Assembly (NCBI GenBank): GCA_012295275.1 | Contig: CM022665.1 | Span: 7,118,976 to 7,182,975 of the forward strand | DNA length: 64,000 nucleotides | Direction of reading: 5' to 3' | Source of the DNA: Chrysomallon squamiferum | Taxonomy: Eukaryota; Mollusca; Gastropoda; Neomphalida; Peltospiridae | Shown: positions 1-13,596 of the stretch, in pieces | Position numbering within the stretch: the stretch's first letter is position 1 | Layout: every line of letters begins with the position of its first letter | The notes under the pieces: model-generated | The model's database searches: none | What the model was told of the DNA's origin: nothing | What the model saw: the letters and a program-made list of their open reading frames with translations, nothing else | Made by a program: the position numbers and the translations under genes

Positions 1-511
1 GACAGTGGTAGGTTTTGATTTTATTCGGATAACAATGAAAACTGTCTATAGCATGAAACACAAGTGTGACCATCTACATCGGAGTGATCAGTTCTATTCA
101 TCTTGTCTTTCTTCACAAGAAGATTGTCTGCTTGTTTATACATGCACGGTTCATGGCTTCAAATATCTTCACTCAGTTAAACCTAAAAGGTCATTATTTC
201 ACAATGGGGCCATCTTCAGCCAAGCAAACCCACACATTTTCTCATGGGAAAATACCACCAAGACAAGATTTAGGGCTGTGTTGTCTTGAGTTCTTTAGTA
301 TTCTGTGGTTGACCACACACACAAATTTTAACTGAAAAAATGAGAATCTCTGTGTTGTATGTTACAAATTCTGTCATGTGTTAAATGTGCAACATCCATA
401 AAATGTTCATCATACATCCATTAGTTGTTTTTAATAATATATATATATATATATCTTTTTTTAAATAGTTTAAAAATATCCTTCAGTGATTTTCTTTTTA
501 AAAGAAATATC

Positions 512-645
512 TTCTTGGCTCAACAGTTGCATTAGTGAACAAAAGACGACAGGTACAAGGTTCAAATCCTTTAATCAGACATCTCCACTCTTGATAAGAT
601 CAAACACTTGATATGCTGGATTCTCTCACTTCTAACCCCCTAACA
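512..645 (+). repeat. tRNA-derived SINE-like fragment
   Basis: TGGCTCAACAGTTG resembles a pol III A box. GGTTCAAATCC at about 561-571 is a perfect B box. Spacing fits a tRNA-like head, but the sequence does not fold as an obvious functional tRNA. It is followed by unrelated sequence, as in a SINE. Confidence 0.5.
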
Positions 646-1639
646 TTAACAACCCTATTGAATCAGAAAACATTTGCTCATGTAAAAATCAAAACATACA
701 CATAAAAAAAAAAAATGAGTGGAGTGTAGCATTTGATTAAAAAAATATATATTTCAGTTTGGTATCATCGGTTTATGTACTGACCATAGAAATCATTTGT
801 TTTCAGGCACTATTATTTATTATTATTACTACTAGTAATAGTGGTAGGTGTTGAGAACTGCAGTTGTAGTTGTTGTAACTGTAGAGGTAGCACTAGTTGT
901 AGTATAATAAGTGTAGAATAGATGTAGTGTAGTAGTAGTAGTAACTTAATATGCTTTTTATTATCATTAAATGTTATCAATAATAATTATCATTATTTGT
1001 TGTTTTTGTTATTTTCTTTTATTACTGCTGTTATCACTTATTATTATTGTTATTATTCACAGACAAAAGAAAGATTAACAAAATTCAATGTAAATTATTT
1101 ATAGCACATTGAATCAAGCAGACGTAACTATTATAAGAAACAGTTATTCATCTTGTAGAAAAATAGTTTACTTATGAATTCTTAATAATCTGTAATACAG
1201 GAATATCTAAAACTACTCTAGTTACCTTAAAAATACTAAAATACATTTTAAATTTAGTGATTAAGATAATCTGGTGAGCCTCAAACATACTAAACATATT
1301 TTGCTTTAGAACAAGAGAATCCATTCCAGTTGGGTTATCCAGCTCTATCTTGCCAACTGTGTTAGGCAGCTATTTTTTATTACTGCAATTACACAACACA
1401 GGTGAGAAGATCACTGTTGAAAGTCATGGGAAAGTTCAGCTTACTACATCCAGCAGAAACTGTATTGCAATTTATCATAGTTATTAGGCTTGTGGAGGGA
1501 GGGATTTGGTTTTTCATGGAGTAAGAGGCAGTTAATTATGCAGATTGAACACTTTTGATGAATGTAGTGAGTGTGTAGAGACATCTTTATAAATACACTC
1601 AGTAGTATTTACAAGAAGTATTATCTTTCTATATTATTT

Positions 1640-1715
1640 AGTGGGTTTTTCTGTCACGTATGATATCCCAAGGCCTACACTCTAACCAGTGAGCTACACC
1701 CCTCCCTGTCTGTGG
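1640..1715 (-). repeat. tRNA-like SINE fragment (A box only)
   Basis: The minus strand reads GGGGTGTAGCTCACTGGTTAG, a strong tRNA-type 5' half with A box. No clear B box follows, so this is a decayed SINE head and not a tRNA gene. Confidence 0.5.
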
Positions 1716-3587
1716 TGTATATACTGAGCTGATTATGTAACAGTCAATAAACTGTTTATCTAACAATCAATGAATTGATTAACAGTCTTTAACAATCAAT
1801 ACTGATTAGTGTCAAACTTCTTAACTGATCTTATTGCTGTTCATCATATTCATAAATCAGCCTAGGGTTGAAAAAGGATTTCCTTTTAAACTATCTTCAA
1901 GCCAGCTCATTAACTTATTATAAAGAAGATCATTTCAAATGGTCATCTGAAACATCATACAACATGTTTTTCAAAAAACACAATAAAAGTGACACATCTG
2001 CATGAGCTAAACAACAGTCTGACACAAAGGTGCCAATGAAATGTGTAATAGTAAGTAACTCGTAGAAAATACTATTATTTGTCATTTTATGATTGCTACT
2101 TTTCTTGACATTTTGACACTAACTTGTTAAATAATAACACATCTCTGAACATTTTTCAAAACAAATCTCTTAACATTTTTGTTTTGTTTCATTTGTTTAT
2201 TTCTATTTTTTTTTGTTTTACTATTAGTTTCAGTTACATATATTTTGGTATTTTACTGTTATCTTGTTTTATGAGTGTATGCTTAATGTCATTAAGATCT
2301 TTTTATTAAATTAAAACTGGAATTTTTTGTGCAAAAATATTAATAAATACCCTGAATTTTAAAGTGATGGAAACAAACAAGAACTTTTAGAAAAAATCCT
2401 GAAACTGCTGTGTAATATTCACCATTCAGAACTTCAGATTTATAAGAAATATTGGAAACCATTATTTTGGCAAACGAAATGAATTATTTTCTTTAATAAA
2501 GATATTATTTCACTTGACACCAGCTACAAGATGAGTGAAATCTAGTAGTTTACTGGTTTTATTTTTATAAATAAATTAACAACTTGTAACTGAGGTGAAT
2601 CGTTTCATCATGTTTTATTGGTTTCTCCATGGATAGCTACAAACATGCAAGAAGTTTCCATGGGAAAGTTGCTCTGCTGCACCAACTGGAGACAAAGCTC
2701 TTATCTTAAAGAACAACCATTATCTTTCGTCTCAGTAATGATTATTATAATCCATTTCAGGACTGGTTTTCATTATTACAACCATAAACAGTCACTTCTC
2801 TACGCTTGTCTCTAGCCAACCAAAACTTCACTGGGATATTCTCATGCCAGTGGGACGTTGTCTTTTTCTGATACTCATTTTTATATTTAATACGCAAAAA
2901 ATGTCTGATTTATTAATTACTTAGATATCTGGAAACTTGCAAGCTGACACTTAAAAAAAAAAAAACCAAAACCACCTCATTTACCATGTTTCAGCCTGGA
3001 CAAGAATTAGCAACATATATCATTAGACTGCATAACATTCAAAACACCATTTACAAAATAATTTTTTCATCCATACATGTACGATATGCCTCTAAGCATA
3101 TTGTCAATCTATGATGAATAGTTATTGCTGTTTAGCAAGAACTCTTAAGCCAGCAGTGTGGTAAAACATAAAATAAATGATAAATGGTAATAATGTTTGT
3201 TTGTTTGTTGTTGTTTTTTTTTAAACAAATGTATACATTTCAAAAACTCTCTTCAGTTTTTTATTTAATACAGATCTCAGAAAACCTAGAATTTTTTGTG
3301 TCATCAAATGACAGTTTGTTACCATAATATTATCATTAATTTTGTAATAGGTTTTTCAGATACAATTATTATTGCTGGTAATCGAGTTCATAGTTCATTT
3401 AGGAATGTGAGAGAAAATCCCAGATTACACTGTTTCTTGAATTCAACATTTTTTATGTTAGGAATACTTAGGTGTGTTTTTTTGTGTTTTTTGTTAGTTT
3501 TTTTTATATAAATTTATTACATTAATATAAAATTTATAAAACATTATATTCCAAAAAAATAATTAGTTTAAATTAAAAAGAACTTGC

Positions 3588-3648
3588 CTGCATTCTCCAG
3601 GTTGTTGGCAGGAACCATGAACAGCATGACAACCTGTCCGGCAGATTG
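3588..3648 (-). CDS. Jag: Jagged coding exon 4: start of first EGF repeat
   Basis: A 61-bp exon too short to stand out as an open frame. With the last base of the DSL exon it reads AICRTGCHAVHGSCQQPGEC, matching the first EGF repeat of Jagged proteins. The acceptor is tatttaag. The donor after CAG is gcaagt, so this is a GC-AG intron; an exact 61-bp length and preserved frame support it. The following exon is not in the window. Confidence 0.88.
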
Positions 3649-3679
3649 CTTAAATAAACAGTATTAAAGTTTTATATAA

Positions 3680-3714
<35 letters not shown>

Positions 3715-6700
3715 AGATTAAATGCAAATAATTATTTTCTAGTATTTCAGGTACAATTAAACTATTAACTGAAGGTTACTTATGAGTAAGCACCAACTGT
3801 TTTGTCAAACAGGCACCATCAGAATACGAACAATTTCATGTAAATAAATATTAATTGAATATTAATATAATTACAGAATTAAAAGTTGTTTTAAAATCTC
3901 CTAAACTGCATTATTTTTCTTTAATTTCTTTTAATTCAAAAAGTTTTAATTATTTATTTTTAGATTTTAATTACAGTGACCAAACACTGCTCACCTGTTT
4001 CACATTCCTGACCCATCCAGCCAACAAGACAAACTTTGTCTCCATTTGCATCGCAGGTGTAGTGTCCAATGAGATCATTGCGAGGGCGACAGACTTTGGT
4101 GCATGTGGTGTTGTAGTAGTGTTCATCACATAACACTCGTATACGGAATGTCAGACTGGAAGTGGGTCCGTTATGTATGATGGTGTGCCAGTCGAGTCCG
4201 GGAAGGATGATACCCAGGTTGACAACTCGCTCAATCAAACCGGCATTATCTGAAATACGATGTTTTGTTTTCTCAGAGTAAGCGATGTGCATGACTTATC
4301 AACTGCGATGCAAAAATATCAAACATACAAACATGTGTGTAATAGTGCAAAATAGCATGCAGAGTACAGAGATAAGCAGACATATAATTTTGTAATTTTT
4401 TACCTGACTGTAAATTTATTACTTTTGAAGCAAAGTTTGAAGAAAATTATTCAGTTATCAAAAAACATTTATTCCTTTTTCATAAAGAAAAAAGAAAAAC
4501 GACTAGAAAACATGGAATATTAATGCTGCATGAACCCAGTGACTTTGTGATTCTTAAAAATGTAATGTGTACAAAAATAATTTATATAAATGTTTTCTTT
4601 TTGTCTATCATGACCTTGTCAAATCTGCATGGAACTGCATGTTTGTGCAAATGGCAAAATTATCTCGATTCAAATTACTTTGTTGAGTGGAAATGCTGAG
4701 ATAAATTAATTTTATTGGTAATGAGCACTGACTTTTAAGCCTTGGGGCTCATTTTGAAAATACCTTTCAGCTATTTACAGCACTTGGTGCACTGACAATC
4801 CAAAATATAATGAAGAACAGCTTATTCAATCAGTGTAACAATTGAATGATTATCAATTTCTCAGAACAGAGATAACAGGTTGAAGTCTAACACTGTCTGC
4901 TGGCATGTTAGAAAAATATGTTAAAATCAGGGAACTGAGTTGTATAAACTACACCTCAGCATATGATCCAATTTACAAAACATGAATAACAAAATCTAAT
5001 GGGATACATGAAAGACAAAACTGGAAGGAAATATTAATAATACCAATTACTCAGAAGAAAATGCAGTAAAATATTAATTTTAACTTTAGAAATTCTTTTT
5101 GACTTTACCATGTACTGATAAAAAGATTTAAAAACATAAATAAAACTGGCTGCCATGAAAAATGTTTTTTAATTTGATATTCTGGGCCAGCATCTTACGT
5201 TTGAACAGTTTTTGAGATCTGTCTAAGATCTGCTGTTGTTAACAAATCAGAAAGAAACCTCCCTGTGTCATCAGAATTAATTTTGAATGAGTTTGTTTTG
5301 GTTTTCAGTGCAGATAAAACTGTTCATATTTAAATCAAGTTTATTATCAGATCTAATTTAACTCAGGTGATTAGTTACATTTCTTAGTGGGTTTTTTTGT
5401 TCTGGATTTTTTCCCCACACCCAGTGCCTGTGTTAACTGTTTCTCATCACAGACCATGTATTGGCAAATTATTTTGGACATGTTGGCTGCATTTTTGGTC
5501 ATCTTAGCTGTGTATCACTCTGTGAACTAAATTTTTATTCCCATACAGATAATCAGATATAGATGATTGTCTGCCAATGTAACTGATCCAGAAAAATAAA
5601 ATTATATAAAAATAATAACACATATATTTAAATTAGTAAGAAGTTTGCCTTGGCAAAAATTAAAATATAAAAAAGGAGATAAAATAAATAATAATTACAA
5701 AATAATAATAATGGACTAAGCATTTTTAAAATTAATTACCACTAACGGTTTCTGATAAACTAATAAAATTATGAAACACAAAATATGTTTACATGCTGTT
5801 ATTTTTAATTGTTAATAATTTATTGGAAATAGTATTTTGTTTGAATTATAATGTTAAGATCAACAGTTCAACATAACTTGTATTCTTGTTTGTAAAGAAA
5901 AATACAGAGAGTCTTTACTGTTTTTTACTAACAAAACATGCATAGCAACTTCATGCAGATGCAAACTGCTACTTGTTGTTTTCCATCAATGTTCAGTTGA
6001 AAGTACAATGATTGCTGACTCTTGCCAAGATTTGTAGAACGTTACCAAGGCTACATAATGTTGTAAAACAAACATCTGGATGAGTGAGAATTGTTTCTCT
6101 CTCTCTCTCTTTTTTTATGAAAAATAAAACCTGCCAAGAACTGTTGTAAACAACCCAATCCATTTCATTGATGCTTTCATCTGATGAACCAGGTAATTCT
6201 CAACAGTAGTACAGATAGTAGTATACGTGATGTCAAAGTTTTTATCTGATGAAGTGAAAACTTCTCAGCAGTAGTACAGATAGTAGTATTTGCGATGACA
6301 GTTGTTTCATTACTTTCCAATCTTGGCAGTATAACAAGTATTATAATACAGAACTAAAACCAAAAAACATGCTTGATGAAATGTACCTGACATGAAAATA
6401 TGAACTTTGACAATTGTTAAAGATATTATGATGAATGTAACATCTATTCTCATTTTTTCTTGCTTTCTTTCTTTTGTTTGTTTTTTTGTTATAATAATAA
6501 TAATAATAATTATTATTATTATTATTATTCAGGACACAAACTGGAAACTGCTTTTTACTGTTTTCAGAAAACTTGTTTAAACTTTATTCAGCAGGTGATA
6601 TATATATAAAGCATTTCGTTAATTTATTCTGTGAATATCATTTGTGTATGCAGAAGAAATGCATGTACAGTGACACAGAAATAGATACAATTAATCCCTA

Positions 6701-9114
6701 TACAAAAATGTTTTGTTCATAAATAAAATAAACTTCTTTTTTTTTTAACTATAAAATAATTATTTTTAATTTCTGCTAACTGCACTGATAATTAATTTGT
6801 TCTTCTATCACTCACACAGCATTACAAACTTCCATAATTGCTGTAAAACAGCCTCTGTGTTAGTTTTGTTGTGAGAAGACTGCAGCTGTCATCATACACT
6901 GCTATGTTAGAGAATGGTCAAAGGAAATGATTAGGTATTTTAAAAGCCTCAAAGAATCATTAAACTGAGATAATAACACTGTTCATTGATCTATTGGAAA
7001 ATTAAAGCACCACTGTCTTAAACAAAGCAGAACCAAACCTGCAAATGTTTGAAACTGAAAACATTCTTAGTAATTTAAAAACAATGGTTTAATCATAGGT
7101 TTTATCTGTATTCTTCAGAAGCATTTTCTCCCTGTCTATGTAGATGATTTCAGTTTTAAATATACCCACAGGTCATCTTTCTTTTTTTTTTAAACATAAA
7201 ATTAATATAAAACTAATATAGTATTTGACATTTCTCAGCCCTCACCCCCCCAAGAAAAGTTTGTGTAAAAATTTGTGTAAAAATGATGTTAAATGTATAA
7301 ATCATCATTAAATTTTAAAAGGCTGAATGTTGAGGGTTAATTCTGTTTTGTTCAAGTTCCACAATGTTGATATCTTGCTTTTAAAATTTCTTTACATTTT
7401 ATTTCTTTCTCTGTATTTTTCTTTTCTTTTTCAAAGATGACATGAAAAGCAGCAGTAGTAGTAATAATAATAATAATAATAATAAAAAAATACTTACGTA
7501 ATTCCCCATTCCTTGATCTGTCCTGATCCCATGCTTCCACGACCAGGGTGTATGACCTCTGTAATAACATAATACATACATTATATGAGAATGTATAGAA
7601 AGGGAATACATTATACAAACACAAACACACTTGCACACATACATGAACATGAACACACACAAAACACAAATCACAAACATTCATACATATTTTTAACATA
7701 ATCATCTGACATAGCAGGAAAACATTTAAATCATCTAAGACACATGTCCTGTGATGATTGTATCACAAACAGGAGCACGTGTTGAGGAACTAATTAATTA
7801 AGTATAAAAAACAGATAAATATAGGCCTACATAGTGTAAGTAAGGTACACACGTGATAAATGCTTGACATATTTGCAAATTATTTATAAGTCTATTCAGC
7901 AGTTTCACAAAATGTACCCATTAAGTGAACAAGATATACATCAGAATTGAATTTAACTGTGGCTATCTGACAGCTATGACTATAACTGTGGCTGAGTTAC
8001 AACTGTAGTCATTTAAGTTGAACTGAATTACTGTATGTACAGTTTAATTCACCTTTTGCTGAAATTTTAACATGCAAGGAAGTTTTTCACACTTCTCTTA
8101 ACAAATTCTGAAAGATAAAACAACTGTGCTAAACAGGTTTAAAAATTTGATAAAAATTTGAAAATGATTTTTTACAGTGTAGTTTCCTTTTCAGTCCAGT
8201 TGTACAGTTGTTATATTAATCTACAATATTTCCAAAATTATTTTAATGATTACAACTGATGACGTTTTGTAAATAAAATGCTCATCAGAGATTACCATTG
8301 ATTTCACTTTTTTTTTAATTTTAGAAAGAAAAGAAAATTAAAATGTAGAAAAAGTTATATATGTATATAAATAATAAATAAATGAAATTCATTCATATAT
8401 ATTATGCAATGAAACTGCAATTTGGCCAGAAATATGAAAAATTTATTATTTTTATTTTTGTATGTTTTAAAAAGATAATTATTACTTTTAATAGAAACCA
8501 GGTAAATAAACAAACATTTTATTAGAAAACAAAAATAGTGTAAAAATGTCTATTGTTATTGTATGTGACGATCAGAAGCAAAACAAAATAGAAAGAAGAA
8601 GGTAATAAAAAAATATCTGATATTTTTAGTTATATGAAATTAGGAGACTGTTTCGATAAATTAATAATAGAGATTTAAATTTTGAATGTAAAAGTTGTTG
8701 ATTTTTTCCTTCAATGAATTTGGTTATCATAATGATAAAAGAATTAATGGTTATGTTCTAAACATTTCTAATTTTAATTTTTATGAAATCACTGATAACA
8801 AACCTAAAATTTTAAAATATGAACCAAATATTCAGTAGACTTGCTCCAAAAAAATGTATATATATATATATATATATAATAATAATAAATGAAAAAGTTC
8901 TTTTGTGGGATCCTTAAATATTTTTTGAACTGTCATTTCATAGTGTACTCAGTTAAGATGTCACTCACTTGCAAACAGCATGGTAGTCAGTTTTGCATTC
9001 TATTTGATATTTTAATTAACTTTTGATTTTTAATCTTGTTTTCCAATCTCATCATCTCTTTGTTGGTCAAGAATATTTTAAGCTTCACAAAAATATCTAA
9101 ATATACACAAACAA

Positions 9115-9146
<32 letters not shown>

Positions 9147-9858
9147 CCTAAGAAGAAACACACTTATAGTAACAGGAAAGTATATTTATCATTTAGTGAC
9201 AAGGAATTTTTTACATTCTATTTCCCACAGGAAAGCATACAATATGACCTTGATTAATGTAACAAAGGGCAGTGGTTGGAATGGAAAATAGCACAATAAA
9301 GATTTTATTTTGAAAATTACTGTGCTGATTATTACTGTAAATTTTGTGTCTGGAGATATCAACAGGATATTCAATGTGACTTGTGAAAGCCAGTTTACCT
9401 TTCAACATATCTCTCTAGCCACAATACCAGTAAACAGAATATTTCTCATTTCACAGAACTAAATGAAAAGGAATTTTGCAGAATACTCTGATTGTCATTG
9501 TATAACACATTGTAACCTATCCAGCTTATTACATTCCTGACCACCTTATGATAATTGTGTCTGATTTCTGACTTCAGTTATTATACAGATACATGTAGAT
9601 CATGAGGCAATGGTAAAGTGGTTTCTGATTGTTACTAATTTATTCTGCTGACAGGTTTAATTCATCTGTGCGTAGAAATATGACTGAATAAGTTGTTGTA
9701 TAAGCTGGTATCATCTACTTTCCCACGGCTGATATACAAAGCCTCTCAACAGCAGGTGAAGAGGGGAATTTGTAGCAGATAAAACATACTACTTGTTGTT
9801 CAATACACTTTAACAAACACTTCTTTACTGTTTGGATTTTCTCTTTTAAAGAGTCAAG

Positions 9859-9893
<35 letters not shown>

Positions 9894-12800
9894 AAATCTA
9901 TATATAAACATATACACACATTCATAAAGTGTTAAGAAACAGTTTACAAAAAATATGACTGACAATATGTTATGATTTAAATGTCAAAAATTAAAATCAG
10001 TGAATGTACAATGGCGTTATATTATCAGTCATACATTTCTTGCAAAATGATGACATGAGGAAAACTGCTTCAGTCATTCACTCTGCTGATTAGCAGCAGA
10101 TGATCTTTTATAAACACATCTTCCCATAAACTGGAAACCATATGATAAATGAGTCATGGAATGCAATAATAATAATAATACTGAAGATACATGTTAAGAT
10201 AAAATATTTATTTTATTTTTTTTTTCTTTTTTTTTTTTTTTTTTTTTTTTTTTTCTACATTACATTGATGTCACAATACTGGTAACTGTTGTTTATTTTT
10301 ATTAACTGGATCACATACAGGGTACGCTGTATGAGAAAAATGAATGATTGTTGAATGATATCAGCTGTCAGTTGCAAAGAGAGGAAAATATATGAATAAA
10401 CCTGTTTACAATTTTTACTAAATCACAATACTAAAACAATGTTGTGGTTTAAATTTTGTTGTCCTGTTTTTGTGGCTTCATCTCAGATCTGATTTATTAT
10501 CTTCCCAGAATTCACAGTATTTTTAACTGAAGTGGTGATGAAATGTTAAACTAATGAAAATATGTAATGGAGCATTATAATGGACAAAGTAGGAAGATGC
10601 TCCTGGGAATCTTAATTTGTGAAAAATAATTAACTCAACATTACTCGACTTGTGAAGTTTTTTGATGAATAAAAGCTTCCATGTACATTTTTCATTGTTA
10701 AAATATTAACCAATTGTGGAATTATAAAAGCAAATTATATAATAATAATAATAATAATAATAATAGTAATAATAAGTACTATTTCACTGTAAGGTATCTG
10801 TTTATAAGTGAGAGTAAAATGCAGAATGTTTGTTCTAACAGAAAACAACAACAGAGTAAAATTAAGCTTTTTTCTAATGTTACACATTTGTATTGGGCTT
10901 TCCACCCTACACAGTCACATTTTGTCTATTTGCCAGTGATTAAAGCCAAGTGGAGTGTTTTACCTGCTCAAATACAAGACACAAAACACAGATAACTTGT
11001 TGTTCTCTTTGGTATTAACACAGATTGAGAGCAAACACTCTTCTTGTTGTGCTGATAATACTGAGGTCAGATCCATTTGACCCGTTCCTTTTATGATTTG
11101 AGAAAAACAAACTGAGATATCACAGTCACCATCCTCACATCATACAGTCTCTCATGATGTGAAGCAGCTCTGTCATTGTACATGTGGATGAACAGTGTTT
11201 ATTATACTTCCACCAGAGGTCTCTGTGTTAGCATGCTTGTCATGGACACAATTTCTGACTTCTGCCAAGACAGGACCTAACACATGTTATAAACTGTAAC
11301 CTCCAGTTAAACAGAGTTAGTTAATACAGAATAAATGTACTGACTGACAATTCCCTAACTTGTCAGTGAAGTTAGCCTCCTTGAAACACAAGCCATTAAC
11401 TGTCATTTTAATGTGTAATACCCAATATAAACTATCTATTCTTAAAAAAAAAAAAAAAAAAAAAAAATTGAATTTAATGAAAAAGGAAAAGAAAAAGGAA
11501 AAAAGACAAATCTAAACAAGAATGATAGTCTTAGTTAGTATTAATTTTCATTTTGAAAAGAATACTTTACATTTCAAAGAAGATGACTGGAACTGAATCT
11601 AACTGTGACAAGTGTCAGTTAATATTCATATACAATGATGAAGTTGCTTATGCCAACCACACTTAAATCCGAATTGTATCTTGTATTTTGAATAAAAGAA
11701 CAGCGGGTAACACAATACACCTGAGAAAACTGTTAAGGTGTTTTTGATGATACGTGATATAATTCTCCTATAAACAACATTTCTCCCACAGCTATTACCT
11801 TTCAGAATCAGCATCACCTGTCCTGAACTCATGAGCCTATCGTCACTGAAACCAGGTGATGGGCCTCATCACAATTTCACTGCTGAGTATTCATGATCAA
11901 AACTTGGTCATCTAGTTATCATACAAGTAGGACATCACAAGTTCCTTATGACAACATAATACATGTAATAGTGCATGCTTCTGCAAACTGAAGATAACAA
12001 ACAAGACCATTAGCAAACAAGAAATAGCTGAGAAATGGACTGACTTATTTGTACTGAAATTACTCAGATTCATTTGTCAAGTCCTTCTATGGAGAAACAA
12101 GAAACTAATGACACTACAGTCAATTAAGTGATTCCAAACTGCAGGTGGTCATGACTATAGAGTACTGTATTTAAATATTAACTAAAATTATTCTTTTTAT
12201 CTTCTTTACCCAACAATGATTAAAAAAATCTGCTTTCTGTACTTTAAGTCAAATTCTAGTTGTTGATTTTTCTCGTGTTGTATGTTTCAACAAAGGTAAT
12301 TCAGAAGAGGAACAGCCTGTGCTGTTCAAAGAATAAAAACAAATTTATAACAGTTTGTTCATTCATTTATTTTTTTCAAGAAACAACTGTCAACATGTTT
12401 TAAATCAAACATATAAAAATTAAATCTGTAGGTAGAAAAGAAATACAGCTTCTTTACAAAACAAATTTCCTTTTAATTTCTTTCGATTTCGAAAGATTTT
12501 TCTGCTAACATCCTTTAAGTAAGGACATTGTTGTATATTTGAGGTAAACTATATTTTGCTGGACATGTATATTATCTTTGTATCAGAACAAAGTACAGTC
12601 ACACTCTGTTGTGTCAAACTTGCTCAAGTCAATATTCTGTTTATGTCAGTATCGCTAGCCAGGCTCAACCAAAACACATACAACTGTCATGTTTTTTTTC
12701 CTCTGTTGAGTCGATATGATTAACTCAATATCATGTTTGTATCGATACATTTTTCATTCCCAACTTATACTTTTAACTAGAAAAATGTCTTTATGTGTTG

Positions 12801-13557
12801 ATATTTATATTTTTTTATAATAAAATTTATAAAAAGGTATGTGTAGTCCAGCTTGTGCCATTATAGTAAGAATGTAACCAAGCTATCAAAAGTACTGCTA
12901 ATTAATGACTGTAAACTAAATTTCACAGGACATACATATTTTCTTCTTGTAATGAACGTAGTTATAATTCTGAACCTGATATTATTAGATAAAACATACA
13001 AGAAAAAAATATATATATAACAAATAAATTGCTTGTTATTCCTGGAATCTGAAGTTATCAATCATGAACCTAATCACTAGCTAAATCACTACAGTGAATG
13101 CAGGTGAACTGATGACACAAATAACACTTTTCTGTATTCAGATATTCTAGAATGACTATAATATTACAATATTCAAAGGTATGTCATATGTTTTAATTTT
13201 ATTGAAACCTTATGGAATACCATATGCTTGAGTGCACTGTAAGGAAAAAAAATTAAAGCATTTTTACTTCTTTATTATTGCGCTTTTGGGAAGTTGAACA
13301 AAATCCCACCTGTAGAGGTTTACAAAGTAGAATTCTAATGAATTTAACTATACAAGTGTACAACAAATTCAATAACACTGGCTATGTACCAGGGGGCATC
13401 ATGTCAGAATTTATGAGAATATGAATTCCATTCAGTTATTGGTTCCATTATGGCCTCCTGCCAAACATTTCATTCAATCCAGCCATTTTTTTTTTCTCTT
13501 CTTTTGTTACATTCAACTTTTCACACACACACAAAATAAAATAAAATAATAAAATAA

Positions 13558-13596
<39 letters not shown>

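Larger units (their letters stand above)
1..3587 (-). other. Jagged intron 4 (partial), no exon found
   Basis: The next EGF exons should lie to the left. I found no cysteine-rich EGF-coding stretch here on the minus strand. The segment holds AT-rich sequence, a tRNA-like repeat at about 512-645, a second tRNA-like fragment at about 1640-1715 and short AT runs near 440-455. Confidence 0.6.

Noticed and set aside
1640-1715. Functional tRNA gene
   Set aside because: A-box half is good but there is no B box or complete cloverleaf; treated as a SINE remnant.
7399-7680. Long minus-strand frames around 7.4-7.7 kb as independent genes
   Set aside because: Only the 61-bp core (7498-7558) has splice sites and Jagged homology; the rest is intron and microsatellite.
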